Shown here one piece after another: positions 16,792 to 25,234 of a stretch of 64,000 bases of DNA; positions within the stretch are counted from its first letter, which is position 1, and every line of letters begins with the position of its first letter. The notes under the pieces are model-generated. The model had not been told where the DNA came from. It was given only the letters and a program-made list of their open reading frames with translations, and searched no databases. Source of the stretch: Azonexus hydrophilus (GTDB lineage: Bacteria; Pseudomonadota; Gammaproteobacteria; Burkholderiales; Rhodocyclaceae); NCBI RefSeq assembly GCF_001956855.1, contig NZ_MTHD01000001.1:496001-560000 (forward strand). The letters are read 5' to 3'. Made by a program: the position numbers and the translations under genes.

Positions 16792-18389
16792 TTGATCACC
16801 GGCTGGGTTTCCCAGCTATGGTGCGGCGGTGGCGATGGCAGCTCCCATTCCAGGCCATCGGCACCTTCCCAGACCCGGGCTTCGGCCTTCTCGCCGCCGC
16901 GGATGCAGGACCAGATGTTCCAGGCGAAGAGCAACTGACTGACGCCGAGAATCATCGCGCCAACGCTGGAGATGGCGTTGAACTCGGCGAACTGCAGCGC
17001 GTAGTCGGGAATGCGCCGTGGCATGCCGGCCAGGCCGAGGAAGAACTGCGGCATGAAGGTCAGGTTGAAGGAAAACACCGTCAGCCAGAAATGCAGCTTG
17101 CCCAGTTTCTCGCTGTACATGTGGCCGGTCCATTTCGGCAGCCAGTAATAGACGCCAGTCATCACGCCCATGATGCCGCCGGTGAACAGTGCGTAATGGA
17201 AGTGGGCGACGACGAAATAGCTGTGGTGATACTGCGCGTCGGCGGCGACGTCGGCGAGGATCAGCCCGGTCAGCCCGGCAATGCCGAACAGCACGATGAA
17301 GCCGACAGCGAACAGCATCGGCGTCTCGAAAGTCATCGCCCCTTTCCACATCGTCGCGATCCAGCAGAAGAAGAGCACGGCCAGCGGAATCGAGATGGCC
17401 ATGGTGCTGAACATGAAGTAGATCAGCGCCGGTACCGGCAGGCCGGCGGTGAAGAAGTGGTGGGCCCAGACGACCAGCGACAGCACGCCGATGGCGATGA
17501 AGCTGTAAACCTGGGCCTTGTAGCCGTAGGCCGGCTTGCGCGAGAAAGTTGCCAGCACGTGCGGCATCAATCCCCACACCGGCAGCAGCAGGATGTACAC
17601 CTCGGGATGGCCGAAGAACCAGAACAGGTGCTGGAACAGGATCGGATCACCACCGCCGGCGGCATCGAAGAATTGCGTGCCGAAATGGCGGTCGGTGAGC
17701 AGCATGGTCACCGCGCCGGCCAGCACCGGCAGCGTCGCCAGCAGCAGGAAGGCGGTGATCAGCCAGCCCCAGGCGAACAGCGGCATCTTCATCAGTGTCA
17801 TGCCGGGGGCGCGCATGTTGAAGATGGTGACGATGACGTTGATCGAGCCCATGATCGACGAGATGCCGAAGATGTGTACAGCGAGTATCGCGAAATCGAC
17901 GCCCATGCCACCCTGCACCGAGAGCGGTGCGTAGAAGGTCCAGCCGGTGGCCAGCGCCCCGTCGCCAATGCCGAACAGGGCCAGGAAGAAGGGCAGGGTC
18001 AGCAGCAGGGCCGCCGGCGGCAACAGCCAGAAACCCCAGTTGTTCAGGCGTGGCAGGGCCATGTCGGGGGCACCGATCATCAGCGGCAGCATCCAGTTGG
18101 CAAAGCCGGTCGCCGCCGGCATCAGCGCCGCGAAGATCATCACCAGCGCATGCACGCCGACCAGCTGGTTGAAGAATTCCGGCTGCATCAGCTGCAGGCC
18201 GGGCGAGAACAGCTCGGCGCGCACGGCCAGGATCATCGACCCGCCGACGAAGAACATCAGCAGCGAGAAGGTCAGGTACATCGTGCCGATGTCCTTGTGA
18301 TTGGTCGTCGTCAGCCAGCGCAGGACGCCGCCGTAGTGGCCGGCGCCGTGCGGGGCCGGGTGGCCGTTGGCGGTAGTGGCAGTGTTCAT
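16788..18389 (-). CDS. ctaD: Cytochrome c oxidase subunit I
   Basis: The 533-residue protein has about twelve membrane helices and the catalytic ligands of a heme-copper oxidase: GVHALVMIF (heme a His), WFFGHPEVY (CuB His and the cross-linked Tyr), VWAHHFFTAG (two CuB His) and FVVAHFHYALFTGG (heme a3 and heme a His). The Glu and Tyr positions of the A-type K and D channels appear present, so this is an A-type aa3 oxidase. It sits between ctaC and the small assembly gene with ATGA overlaps on both sides. Confidence 0.97.
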   Translation of the reverse strand: MNTATTANGHPAPHGAGHYGGVLRWLTTTNHKDIGTMYLTFSLLMFFVGGSMILAVRAELFSPGLQLMQPEFFNQLVGVHALVMIFAALMPAATGFANWMLPLMIGAPDMALPRLNNWGFWLLPPAALLLTLPFFLALFGIGDGALATGWTFYAPLSVQGGMGVDFAILAVHIFGISSIMGSINVIVTIFNMRAPGMTLMKMPLFAWGWLITAFLLLATLPVLAGAVTMLLTDRHFGTQFFDAAGGGDPILFQHLFWFFGHPEVYILLLPVWGLMPHVLATFSRKPAYGYKAQVYSFIAIGVLSLVVWAHHFFTAGLPVPALIYFMFSTMAISIPLAVLFFCWIATMWKGAMTFETPMLFAVGFIVLFGIAGLTGLILADVAADAQYHHSYFVVAHFHYALFTGGIMGVMTGVYYWLPKWTGHMYSEKLGKLHFWLTVFSFNLTFMPQFFLGLAGMPRRIPDYALQFAEFNAISSVGAMILGVSQLLFAWNIWSCIRGGEKAEARVWEGADGLEWELPSPPPHHSWETQPVIK

Positions 18390-19612
18390 TTGGCCTCCTG
18401 GCGCAGGGCCTTGATCTGGGCAGGCTGGATCATGTCGCCCACCTTGTTGCCGAAACTGTTGCGTTCATAGGTGATCACCGCCGCCAGCTCGACGTCGGAC
18501 AAGGTCTCGCGGAAAGCCTGCATGGCAGTGCCGGCCTTGCCGTTGACGACGCGGTCGACATGGCTGTCGGGGATGATCCTGCCGTTCATGTCGAGCAGCG
18601 GCCCAGCGACGATCTTGCTGCCGGCCAGCGCCGGGAAGACCGGGGGTACGCCCTGGCCCTGGTCCTGGTGGCAGGCAACGCAGACCTTGTCGTACACCGC
18701 CTTGCCCTCGGCAATCAACTCCTCGCTGCTCCAGGCACGGTCGGCGCTGCCGGCAGTGGCGACAGCTTCGGCCTTCTGTTGCTCGACCCAGGCGAGGTAT
18801 TCAGGTTCCGGTACGGCATGGACGACCACCGGCATGAAGCCGTGGTCCTTGCCGCAGAGTTCGGCACACTGGCCGCGGTAGATACCGGGTTTCTCGATCA
18901 GCACCCAGGTTTCGCGCAGGAAGCCGGGAATGGCATCGCGCTTGACGCCGAACTGCGGCACCCACCAGGTGTGGATGACGTCGGTCGAGGTCAGCAGGAT
19001 GCGCACCTTCTTGCCGACCGGCAGCACCACCGGCTTGTCGACTTCCAGAAGGTAGTGCTCGCCCTTGGCTTCGGCATTGGCGATCTGGGCGCGCGGCGTG
19101 GACATGGTGCTGATGAACTTGATCCCGGCTTCCGGATATTCGTACTGCCACTTCCACTGCATGCCGGTAACCTTGAGCACCATGTCGGCCCGGGTCTTGG
19201 TGTCTTCCATGCTGATGATCGCCTGCACTGCCGGAATGCCCATCAGCACGAAATCGATGAAGAGCAGGATGGCGAAAGGGATCAATGCCCAGAACCATTG
19301 CATGGCACTGCTTGGTCCGCTGAATTGCGATGGCGCGTGGCCGACACTCTTCCGGTGCTTGATCATCGAGTAGATCATGATGGCGAACACCACCACGAAC
19401 AGGATGGTGATGATCAGCATGAACTCGTTGTGGATGTGCAGCGTTTCCCGGGCGATCGGTGTCACCGGTTCGGGAAAATTGAATTTGTATTCCGCTGCTG
19501 CGGCGCCCGGAAGCAACAAGCTGGCGGCAAGGGCGCGAGAGGAGGTTCGTCGGAGACATGCCGACACCCGGCTTGATCCGACAGCCCGGGAATGAAGCGC
19601 TGAGCTTTCCAT
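18386..19612 (-). CDS. ctaC: Cytochrome c oxidase subunit II with C-terminal cytochrome c domain
   Basis: The 408-residue protein has a signal sequence ending near LLLPGAAAAEYKF, two membrane helices (about 65-85 and 105-130) and a periplasmic cupredoxin domain. The CuA ligands are HTWWVPQFG and CAELCGKDHGFM near residue 255. A fused C-terminal cytochrome c domain carries CVACH near residue 320, with a distal Met-type loop after it. The fusion classes the enzyme as caa3-type, able to hold its own electron donor. It is the first gene of the operon and is divergent from the SCO gene across 80 bases. Confidence 0.96.
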   Translation of the reverse strand: MESSALHSRAVGSSRVSACLRRTSSRALAASLLLPGAAAAEYKFNFPEPVTPIARETLHIHNEFMLIITILFVVVFAIMIYSMIKHRKSVGHAPSQFSGPSSAMQWFWALIPFAILLFIDFVLMGIPAVQAIISMEDTKTRADMVLKVTGMQWKWQYEYPEAGIKFISTMSTPRAQIANAEAKGEHYLLEVDKPVVLPVGKKVRILLTSTDVIHTWWVPQFGVKRDAIPGFLRETWVLIEKPGIYRGQCAELCGKDHGFMPVVVHAVPEPEYLAWVEQQKAEAVATAGSADRAWSSEELIAEGKAVYDKVCVACHQDQGQGVPPVFPALAGSKIVAGPLLDMNGRIIPDSHVDRVVNGKAGTAMQAFRETLSDVELAAVITYERNSFGNKVGDMIQPAQIKALRQEAK

Positions 19613-19641
19613 TCCGTTCCCTCCCCCTTATGAGAACCGAC

Positions 19642-19670
19642 TTGAAAATTCAGAAACAATTTTGCGTAAT
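19642..19670 (+). promoter_or_regulatory. Possible promoter for the SCO gene
   Basis: TTGAAA at 19642-19647 is followed after 17 bases by CGTAAT at 19665-19670 in an AT-rich stretch of the ctaC/SCO divergent region. The match to the sigma-70 consensus is moderate, and other alignments a base or two along are possible. Confidence 0.3.
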
Positions 19671-19692
19671 TAGTTCAATAATATTTAACGCC

Positions 19693-20274
19693 ATGAAAAA
19701 TCGACTCTGCCTCCTTCTCTGCATCGCCCTGCTGGCGGCCTGTTCACCGACGCCGCCAGCGAGCTTCGCCAATACCGATCTAACCGGCGCGACCTTCGCC
19801 CAGCGCCTGGCGCTGGACGATCATCACGGTCACAAACGCACGCTGGCCGATTTTCACGGCAAGGTGGTAGTCGTCTTTTTCGGCTATACCGCTTGTCCGG
19901 ACATCTGCCCGGGAACCCTCGCCCGGTTGGCCGGGGTGATGCAGCAACTGGGGCCGGAGGCCGAGCGGGTCCAGGTGCTGTTCGTCAGCCTCGACCCCGA
20001 GCGCGACAGCGCCGAGCACCTGAAAACCTACGTGCCCTGGTTTCACCCAAGCTTCCTCGGCCTGCGCGGCGACGCGGCGCAGACCAAGGAAGCCAGTGAG
20101 GAATTCCGCATCTTCAGCGCGCGCAAGGAGGTTGAAGGTGAGCTTGGCTACGTGCTCGATCATTCGACGGGCGCCTACGTCTTCGATCCGGCCGGACGGA
20201 TTCGTCTTTACGTCAAGGATTCGGCCAGCGTCGAAGATATCGTCGCGGATATCCGGTTGCTGTTGAAGGGTTGA
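19693..20274 (+). CDS. SCO-family copper chaperone lipoprotein
   Basis: The 193-residue protein begins with a lipoprotein signal (LLLCIALLAAC lipobox; Cys near 18). It has the SCO1/SenC thioredoxin fold with the copper-binding CPDICPG near residue 67 and the distant His in LDHSTGAYVF near 155. It inserts copper into the CuA site of subunit II, which is encoded divergently. The start at 19693 fits the lipoprotein signal; an upstream in-frame start would bury it. The codon use is like its neighbours. Confidence 0.93.
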   Translation: MKNRLCLLLCIALLAACSPTPPASFANTDLTGATFAQRLALDDHHGHKRTLADFHGKVVVVFFGYTACPDICPGTLARLAGVMQQLGPEAERVQVLFVSLDPERDSAEHLKTYVPWFHPSFLGLRGDAAQTKEASEEFRIFSARKEVEGELGYVLDHSTGAYVFDPAGRIRLYVKDSASVEDIVADIRLLLKG

Positions 20275-20319
20275 GGTTTATCTGCTTTTGCTGGGCGGGG
20301 TTGTGAGGTGGTGGGTCCT

Positions 20320-22656
20320 TCAGTCGCCAAACACCTTCCGTATGGCATCGAAGACGGAATCGAGCGGCGATACTTCCACGTCCAGCGCCTTGACCCCGGC
20401 ATCGCCGATGAACTCATCGTAGTACCAGTCACCATCGACGTAAGAGACGCCTCGCGGCGGCGTTCTTTCGCTGGGTGGCTTGCCGGACAGCGCCTGACGC
20501 ATGTAGTCGGTCCACATCGGCAAGGCCAGCGTGGCGCCGAATTCGCGGGCGCCGAGCGATCTGGGCTGGTCGTGCCCCATCCACGAAACGGCAACGATGT
20601 TCCCGGAATAGCCGGCAAACCAGCCGTCGACCGCATCACTGGTGGTGCCGGTCTTGCCGGCCAGGTCGTGGCGGCCCAGGCGCTGGCTGGCTGCGGCGCC
20701 GGTGCCGCTGCTGGCCACCTCGCGCAGCATGCTGTCGATGATGAAGGCGTTGCGCGGGTCGATGGCACGTTGATTCTCCTGCCTGACCGGTGGCGGTGGC
20801 GCTTCCCACAGCACGTTGCCGCGGGCGTCGGTGATCTTCTCGATCAAGCGGGGGGTGACCGTGAAGCCGCCATTGGCGAACACCGCGTAGGCGCGGGCCA
20901 TCTGCAGCGGGGTGACCGAGCCGCTGCCCAGCACCATGGTCAGATTGGCTGGATGTTTGGCGGCCTCGAATCCGAAACGTTGCAGATAGTCCTGCGCATA
21001 TTGCGGCGAGATGGCTTGCAGCAGGCGCACCGCAACGACGTTCTTCGAGCGGGCCAGCGCGCGGCGCAGGCTGATCGGGCCATCGTAACCGTCGTCATTG
21101 CCCGGCTCCCAGGGTTGCCCGTTTTCGCCGCCGGGCAGCGACAGCGGCGCATCGTTCATCAGCGTGGCCGGCGAGAAGCCCTTTTCCAGTGCGGCCGAAT
21201 AGACAAAGGGCTTGATGATCGATCCCGGTTGGCGCCAGGCGCTGGTGACGCGGTTGAACTGTTTGCGGTAAAAATCGAAGCCGCCGACCAGCGCCCGGTA
21301 GGAACCGTCCTCGGCATTGAGGGCGACGAATGCGGCGTCGACTTCCGGCATCTGGGCGATAGCCCAGCGACCCTTGCTGTCCTGGCTGACGCGGATGACC
21401 GACCCGATGCGAATCCTGATATCCGTCCTGGCATTCGGCTGCAGCGCACGGGCGGCGAAGCGCAGTCCGTTGCCGGTGATTTCCAGCGTGTCGCCGGTGG
21501 CGGGTTCGGCGCGTACGAGCTTGGCGGAAACTTCGGTAACGACGGCGGCGATCAGGTTGTCGCTGCCGGGATGCCTGGCCAGGGTCTGGTCGATGACATC
21601 CTCGCGTTCGTCCGCATCGGTCGGCAGGGTGACAAAACCTTCCGGCCCACGGTAACCATGGCGCTGGTCGTAGGCCAGCACATTGCGCCGGACCGAGTCG
21701 TAGGCAGCGTTCTGCTCGGCCTTGTCGAGCGTGGTATGGACAATGAAGCCCTGGGTATAAGTCTCTTCTTTGTATTGCGCATACAACTCCTGGCGCACCA
21801 GTTCGGCGACATGGTCGGCATGGGCTTCGAACTGCAGGCTGCGGCCGATTTCGAGCGGCTGGCCGATGGCCTCGTCAAATTGCGCCTGGGTGATTTTTTC
21901 CAGGTGCAGCATGCGTTTCAGGACAAGTTCCTGGCGGGCCTTGGCACGCACCGGATTGACCGCCGGGTTGTGTTTGACCGGGTTCTGCGGGATACCGGCC
22001 AGCATCGCGGCTTCCGCCAGCGTCAGCTCCGGGAGGCGTTTCTTGAAATAGGTGCGGGCGGCGCTGGAGAAACCATAGGTGCGCTGGCCGAGATAGATCT
22101 GGTTCATGTAGAGCTCGAGGATCTGGTCCTTGCTCAGCGCCGATTCGATGCGATAGGAGAGCAGCACCTCGGTCAATTTGCGCGTCAGGGTTTTTTCCTG
22201 CGTGAGGAAAAAATTGCGCGCCACCTGCATGGTGATCGTCGACGCGCCCTGGCGCATGCCGCCGGTCAGGCCGGCCGTGATCGCTCGCGCCACGCCCCGG
22301 TAATCGACACCGCCGTGCTCGTAGAAGCGCGCATCCTCGATCGCCAGCAGCGCGTCCTTCAACACCGGCGGAATCTCCTGGATCGGCGTGAAGTCCCGGC
22401 GTTCCTCGCCGAACTCACCGAGCAGCGCACCGTCGGCGGTATAGATCCGCAAGGGGATTTTCGGGCGGTAATCGGTGACGACATCGAGCGTTGTCAGCTT
22501 GGGCAGGATACTCAGCAGCGTGGCGCCGAGCAGCAAAAACATCGCCAGGGCACCCACGGCGCCCAGCGCCAGCAGGGTGCGCCGCAGGTCGTTGCGGTAA
22601 TTGGCCGGGGTAAAGGGGAGGGCAAGAAATCGGACGGCTGTTGCGAAGAAGCTCAC
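20320..22656 (-). CDS. mrcA: Penicillin-binding protein 1A (class A, bifunctional)
   Basis: The product is about 778 residues. A membrane helix (about 25-48) is followed by a glycosyltransferase-51 domain with EDARFYEHGGVDYRG and GASTITMQVARNFFL (about 110-160). An OB-like insertion comes next, then a transpeptidase domain with SxxK in QPGSIIKPFVY near 455, SKN near 525 and KTGTTSD near 665. It polymerises and crosslinks peptidoglycan in the periplasm. The GTG at 22656 is preferred, as it has an AGGA-type site before it. A TTG at 22722 is in frame without one. It is divergent from arsR. Confidence 0.93.
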   Translation of the reverse strand: MSFFATAVRFLALPFTPANYRNDLRRTLLALGAVGALAMFLLLGATLLSILPKLTTLDVVTDYRPKIPLRIYTADGALLGEFGEERRDFTPIQEIPPVLKDALLAIEDARFYEHGGVDYRGVARAITAGLTGGMRQGASTITMQVARNFFLTQEKTLTRKLTEVLLSYRIESALSKDQILELYMNQIYLGQRTYGFSSAARTYFKKRLPELTLAEAAMLAGIPQNPVKHNPAVNPVRAKARQELVLKRMLHLEKITQAQFDEAIGQPLEIGRSLQFEAHADHVAELVRQELYAQYKEETYTQGFIVHTTLDKAEQNAAYDSVRRNVLAYDQRHGYRGPEGFVTLPTDADEREDVIDQTLARHPGSDNLIAAVVTEVSAKLVRAEPATGDTLEITGNGLRFAARALQPNARTDIRIRIGSVIRVSQDSKGRWAIAQMPEVDAAFVALNAEDGSYRALVGGFDFYRKQFNRVTSAWRQPGSIIKPFVYSAALEKGFSPATLMNDAPLSLPGGENGQPWEPGNDDGYDGPISLRRALARSKNVVAVRLLQAISPQYAQDYLQRFGFEAAKHPANLTMVLGSGSVTPLQMARAYAVFANGGFTVTPRLIEKITDARGNVLWEAPPPPVRQENQRAIDPRNAFIIDSMLREVASSGTGAAASQRLGRHDLAGKTGTTSDAVDGWFAGYSGNIVAVSWMGHDQPRSLGAREFGATLALPMWTDYMRQALSGKPPSERTPPRGVSYVDGDWYYDEFIGDAGVKALDVEVSPLDSVFDAIRKVFGD

Positions 22657-22753
22657 GTGCGGGTCCTGTTTGAGGCGCCGCCTTGGGCGCTGGAAGGCGC
22701 AGTTTAGCCGCAACGGTGGCAAGAAAAAATTCCGGAAATTATTCTTGACTTCG

Positions 22754-22785
22754 TCATGTCGATATAACTAAACTCATCGACATGA
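22754..22785. promoter_or_regulatory. Inverted repeat, probable ArsR operator
   Basis: TCATGTCGAT (22754-22763) and ATCGACATGA (22776-22785) are a perfect 10-base inverted repeat separated by an AT-rich 12-base spacer. The centre-to-centre distance is 22 bases, about two helical turns, and the second arm covers the arsR start codon. This is the kind of dyad that ArsR/SmtB dimers occupy in their own promoters, so autorepression is likely. Confidence 0.6.
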
Positions 22786-23093
22786 AATCTGACTACAGCC
22801 AAACCATTCCCCCGCAGTGGGCCGTCATGTCCAAGATGTTCGTTGCCCTGGGCGATGAACATCGTCAGCGCATCCTGCTGTTGTTCGAGCCGGGCGAACG
22901 ACTGAATGTCGGGCAGATTGCCGAAGTATCGACGCTGGCGCGGTCGACCGTGTCGCACCACCTGAAAGTTCTCCACGAGTCCGGCGTGCTGGCCTCGGAG
23001 AAGATCGGCAAGGAGGTGTGGTTCTGGATCGACCGCCAGGCGCTGGAAACCACTTTCACCAATGTCCTCGATTACGTCCGGGAGTCCACCTGA
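22782..23093 (+). CDS. ArsR-family transcriptional regulator
   Basis: The 103-residue protein is a single winged helix-turn-helix: FVALGDEHRQRILLLF, VGQIAEVSTLARSTVSHHLKVLHESGVLASEKIG and a wing ending VWFWIDRQAL. There is no cysteine pair of the metal-sensing type (ELCVC), so it is more likely a metabolite- or redox-responsive member. Its stop overlaps the next start (TGATG), and it heads an operon of acyltransferase genes. A perfect inverted repeat overlaps its start codon. Confidence 0.9.
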   Translation: MKSDYSQTIPPQWAVMSKMFVALGDEHRQRILLLFEPGERLNVGQIAEVSTLARSTVSHHLKVLHESGVLASEKIGKEVWFWIDRQALETTFTNVLDYVREST

Positions 23094-25234
23094 TGCGTGC
23101 CGTGTTGCGTCCAATCCTGCGGGTGATCGCCCGCCTGCTGTTCCGTGTCGATGTGCAGTTCCGTCAGTCCGATTTTTCGCAGCACAAGCTGCTGATCGTC
23201 GCCAATCACGAATCCTTTCTCGACGGCCTGCTGCTCGGCTTGTTCCTGCCGGTCGATCCGGTTTTCGTCGTGCATACCGGCGTCGCCAACAATTTCTGGT
23301 TCCGCCTGCTGCTGTCGCAGGTTGATTATCTGGCGGTCGATCCGACCAGCCCGATGGCGATGAAGAAGGTCATCCGCTTGATCGAATCCGGCCGGCCGGT
23401 GGTCATTTTCCCGGAAGGGCGGATCACGCTGACCGGTTCGCTGATGAAGGTCTACGACGGCCCGGCCTTCGTCGCCGCCAAGACCGGCGCGACGGTGATA
23501 CCGGTGCGGGTCGATGGGGCTTCGCGTTCCTACTTCTCACGGCTGTCGGGCAAGTATCCGAAGGAAATCTTCCCGAAAATCCGCCTGACGGTATTGCCGG
23601 AAGCGCATTTTCCGATGCCGGTGGCGTCGACCGCAAAATTGCGCCGGCGCAAGGCGGGCGAGCAGATGCGCAAGCTGATGCAGGAAATGATCTTCGCCTC
23701 GCGCCCGACGCAGACGCTGTACGGCGCGCTGTGCGACGCGGCAACGCTGTTCGGGCGCGGCCGGCGGCTGCTCGAGGACGTCAAGCAGATCGAGTATTCG
23801 TACAATGACCTGCTCAAGATGGCGCTGATCCTGGCGCGGCAGATCGAACGCGTGTCGGTGCCGGGCGAGAAAATCGGCCTGCTGCTGCCCAACCTGGTGC
23901 CGACCATCGGCCTGTTTTTCGGGTTGACCGCAAGAAAGCGCGTGCCGGCCATGCTCAACTACACCGCCGGCACCGACGCCATGCAGGCGGCCTGCGACGC
24001 TGCCGAAGTGAAGACGGTAGTCACCTCGCGCGCCTTCGTCGAGCAGGCCAAGCTCGGCGACAAGCTGGCCGGGCTGCGCGGTGTCGAACTCATGTACCTG
24101 GAAGACATCCGCGACCGCATCGGCCTCGGCGACAAGCTGTGGCTGGTGCTGTGGGGGCTGCGTTTCCCCCGTGCCTTCGAACTCTACGCCTCGCCCGAGG
24201 ATGCGGCGGTGGTGCTGTTCACCTCAGGTTCCGAAGGCAAGCCGAAGGGCGTCGTGCTGCCGCACCGGGCGATCCTCGCCAACATTGCGCAGATTCGCGC
24301 AGTCATCGATTTCTCGGTCGACGACAAGGTATTGAACGCGCTGCCCATCTTCCACAGCTTCGGCCTGACCGCTGGCGCGCTGCTGCCGGTGCTGACCGGC
24401 GCCAACCTCTTCCTCTACCCGTCACCGCTGCATTACCGGGTGATTCCGGAAGTTGCCTATGACCGTGGCTGCACCGTGCTCTTCGGTACCTCGACCTTCC
24501 TCGGCAACTACGCAAAATTCGCCCATCCCTACGATTTCTACCGGCTGCGCTACGTCGTCGCTGGCGCTGAAAAGCTCTCCGAAGCGGTGCGCAACCAGTG
24601 GTTCGAGAAATTCGGTGTGCGCATCTTCGAAGGCTACGGCGCCACTGAAACCGCGCCGGTTCTTGCGGTCAACACGCCGATGGCCTACAAAACCGGCACC
24701 GTCGGCAACCTGCTGCCGGGCATCGAGCACAAGCTGGTGCCCGTGCCGGGTATCGCCAGCGGCGGCATACTGCACGTGCGCGGCCCCAATGTCATGGCCG
24801 GCTACCTCAAGGCCGAGCAGCCGGGCGTGCTGCAGGCGCCGGTTTCAGCGGCCGGCGACGGCTGGTACGAAACCGGCGACGTGGTCGAGATCGACGACGA
24901 GGGTTTCGTGAAGATCGTCGGCCGGGTCAAGCGTTTTGCCAAGATTGCCGGCGAGATGGTCAGCCTGGAAGTGGTCGAGAAACTCGCCGTCGCCAGCGCG
25001 CCGGACAAGCCGCACGCGGCATCCAGCCAGCCGGACGAGAGCAAGGGCGAAGCCCTGGTGCTATTCACCACCGATCCGGCGCTGAGCCGCGACATGCTGG
25101 CGGCCAAAGCGCGCGAACTCGGCCTGCCGGAACTGGCGGTGCCGCGCAAGATCAAGCTGGTGGATGCGCTGCCGCTGCTCGGCACCGGCAAAATCGATTA
25201 CGTGACCTTGAAGCAGATGGCGGAGGCGGCATGA
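23093..25234 (+). CDS. PlsC-type acyltransferase fused to an AMP-binding acyl-ACP/CoA synthetase (Aas-like)
   Basis: The 713-residue protein has two domains. The N-terminal PlsC acyltransferase (about 10-200) carries NHESFLDG (HX4D) and FPEGRITLTGS. The C-terminal adenylate-forming domain (about 230-710) carries LFTSGSEGKPKG, GYGATETAP and a late Lys in LLGTGKIDYVTL. This is the architecture of the 2-acylglycerophosphoethanolamine acyltransferase/acyl-ACP synthetase (Aas) without the transporter part. It would reacylate lysophospholipids using activated fatty acid. It is preceded by arsR with a 1-base stop-start overlap and followed by an ATGA overlap. Three exact copies of the iterated 11-mer lie inside. 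Confidence 0.88.
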   Translation: MRAVLRPILRVIARLLFRVDVQFRQSDFSQHKLLIVANHESFLDGLLLGLFLPVDPVFVVHTGVANNFWFRLLLSQVDYLAVDPTSPMAMKKVIRLIESGRPVVIFPEGRITLTGSLMKVYDGPAFVAAKTGATVIPVRVDGASRSYFSRLSGKYPKEIFPKIRLTVLPEAHFPMPVASTAKLRRRKAGEQMRKLMQEMIFASRPTQTLYGALCDAATLFGRGRRLLEDVKQIEYSYNDLLKMALILARQIERVSVPGEKIGLLLPNLVPTIGLFFGLTARKRVPAMLNYTAGTDAMQAACDAAEVKTVVTSRAFVEQAKLGDKLAGLRGVELMYLEDIRDRIGLGDKLWLVLWGLRFPRAFELYASPEDAAVVLFTSGSEGKPKGVVLPHRAILANIAQIRAVIDFSVDDKVLNALPIFHSFGLTAGALLPVLTGANLFLYPSPLHYRVIPEVAYDRGCTVLFGTSTFLGNYAKFAHPYDFYRLRYVVAGAEKLSEAVRNQWFEKFGVRIFEGYGATETAPVLAVNTPMAYKTGTVGNLLPGIEHKLVPVPGIASGGILHVRGPNVMAGYLKAEQPGVLQAPVSAAGDGWYETGDVVEIDDEGFVKIVGRVKRFAKIAGEMVSLEVVEKLAVASAPDKPHAASSQPDESKGEALVLFTTDPALSRDMLAAKARELGLPELAVPRKIKLVDALPLLGTGKIDYVTLKQMAEAA

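Noticed and set aside
16818..18470. A 550-codon frame antisense to ctaD
   Set aside because: Its translation is rich in His, Gln and Asp with no membrane or enzyme pattern, whereas ctaD has all heme and copper ligands.
20308..22707. A long open frame antisense to the penicillin-binding protein gene
   Set aside because: The minus-strand frame carries all catalytic motifs of a class A PBP, and the plus-strand frame has biased composition and no domain.
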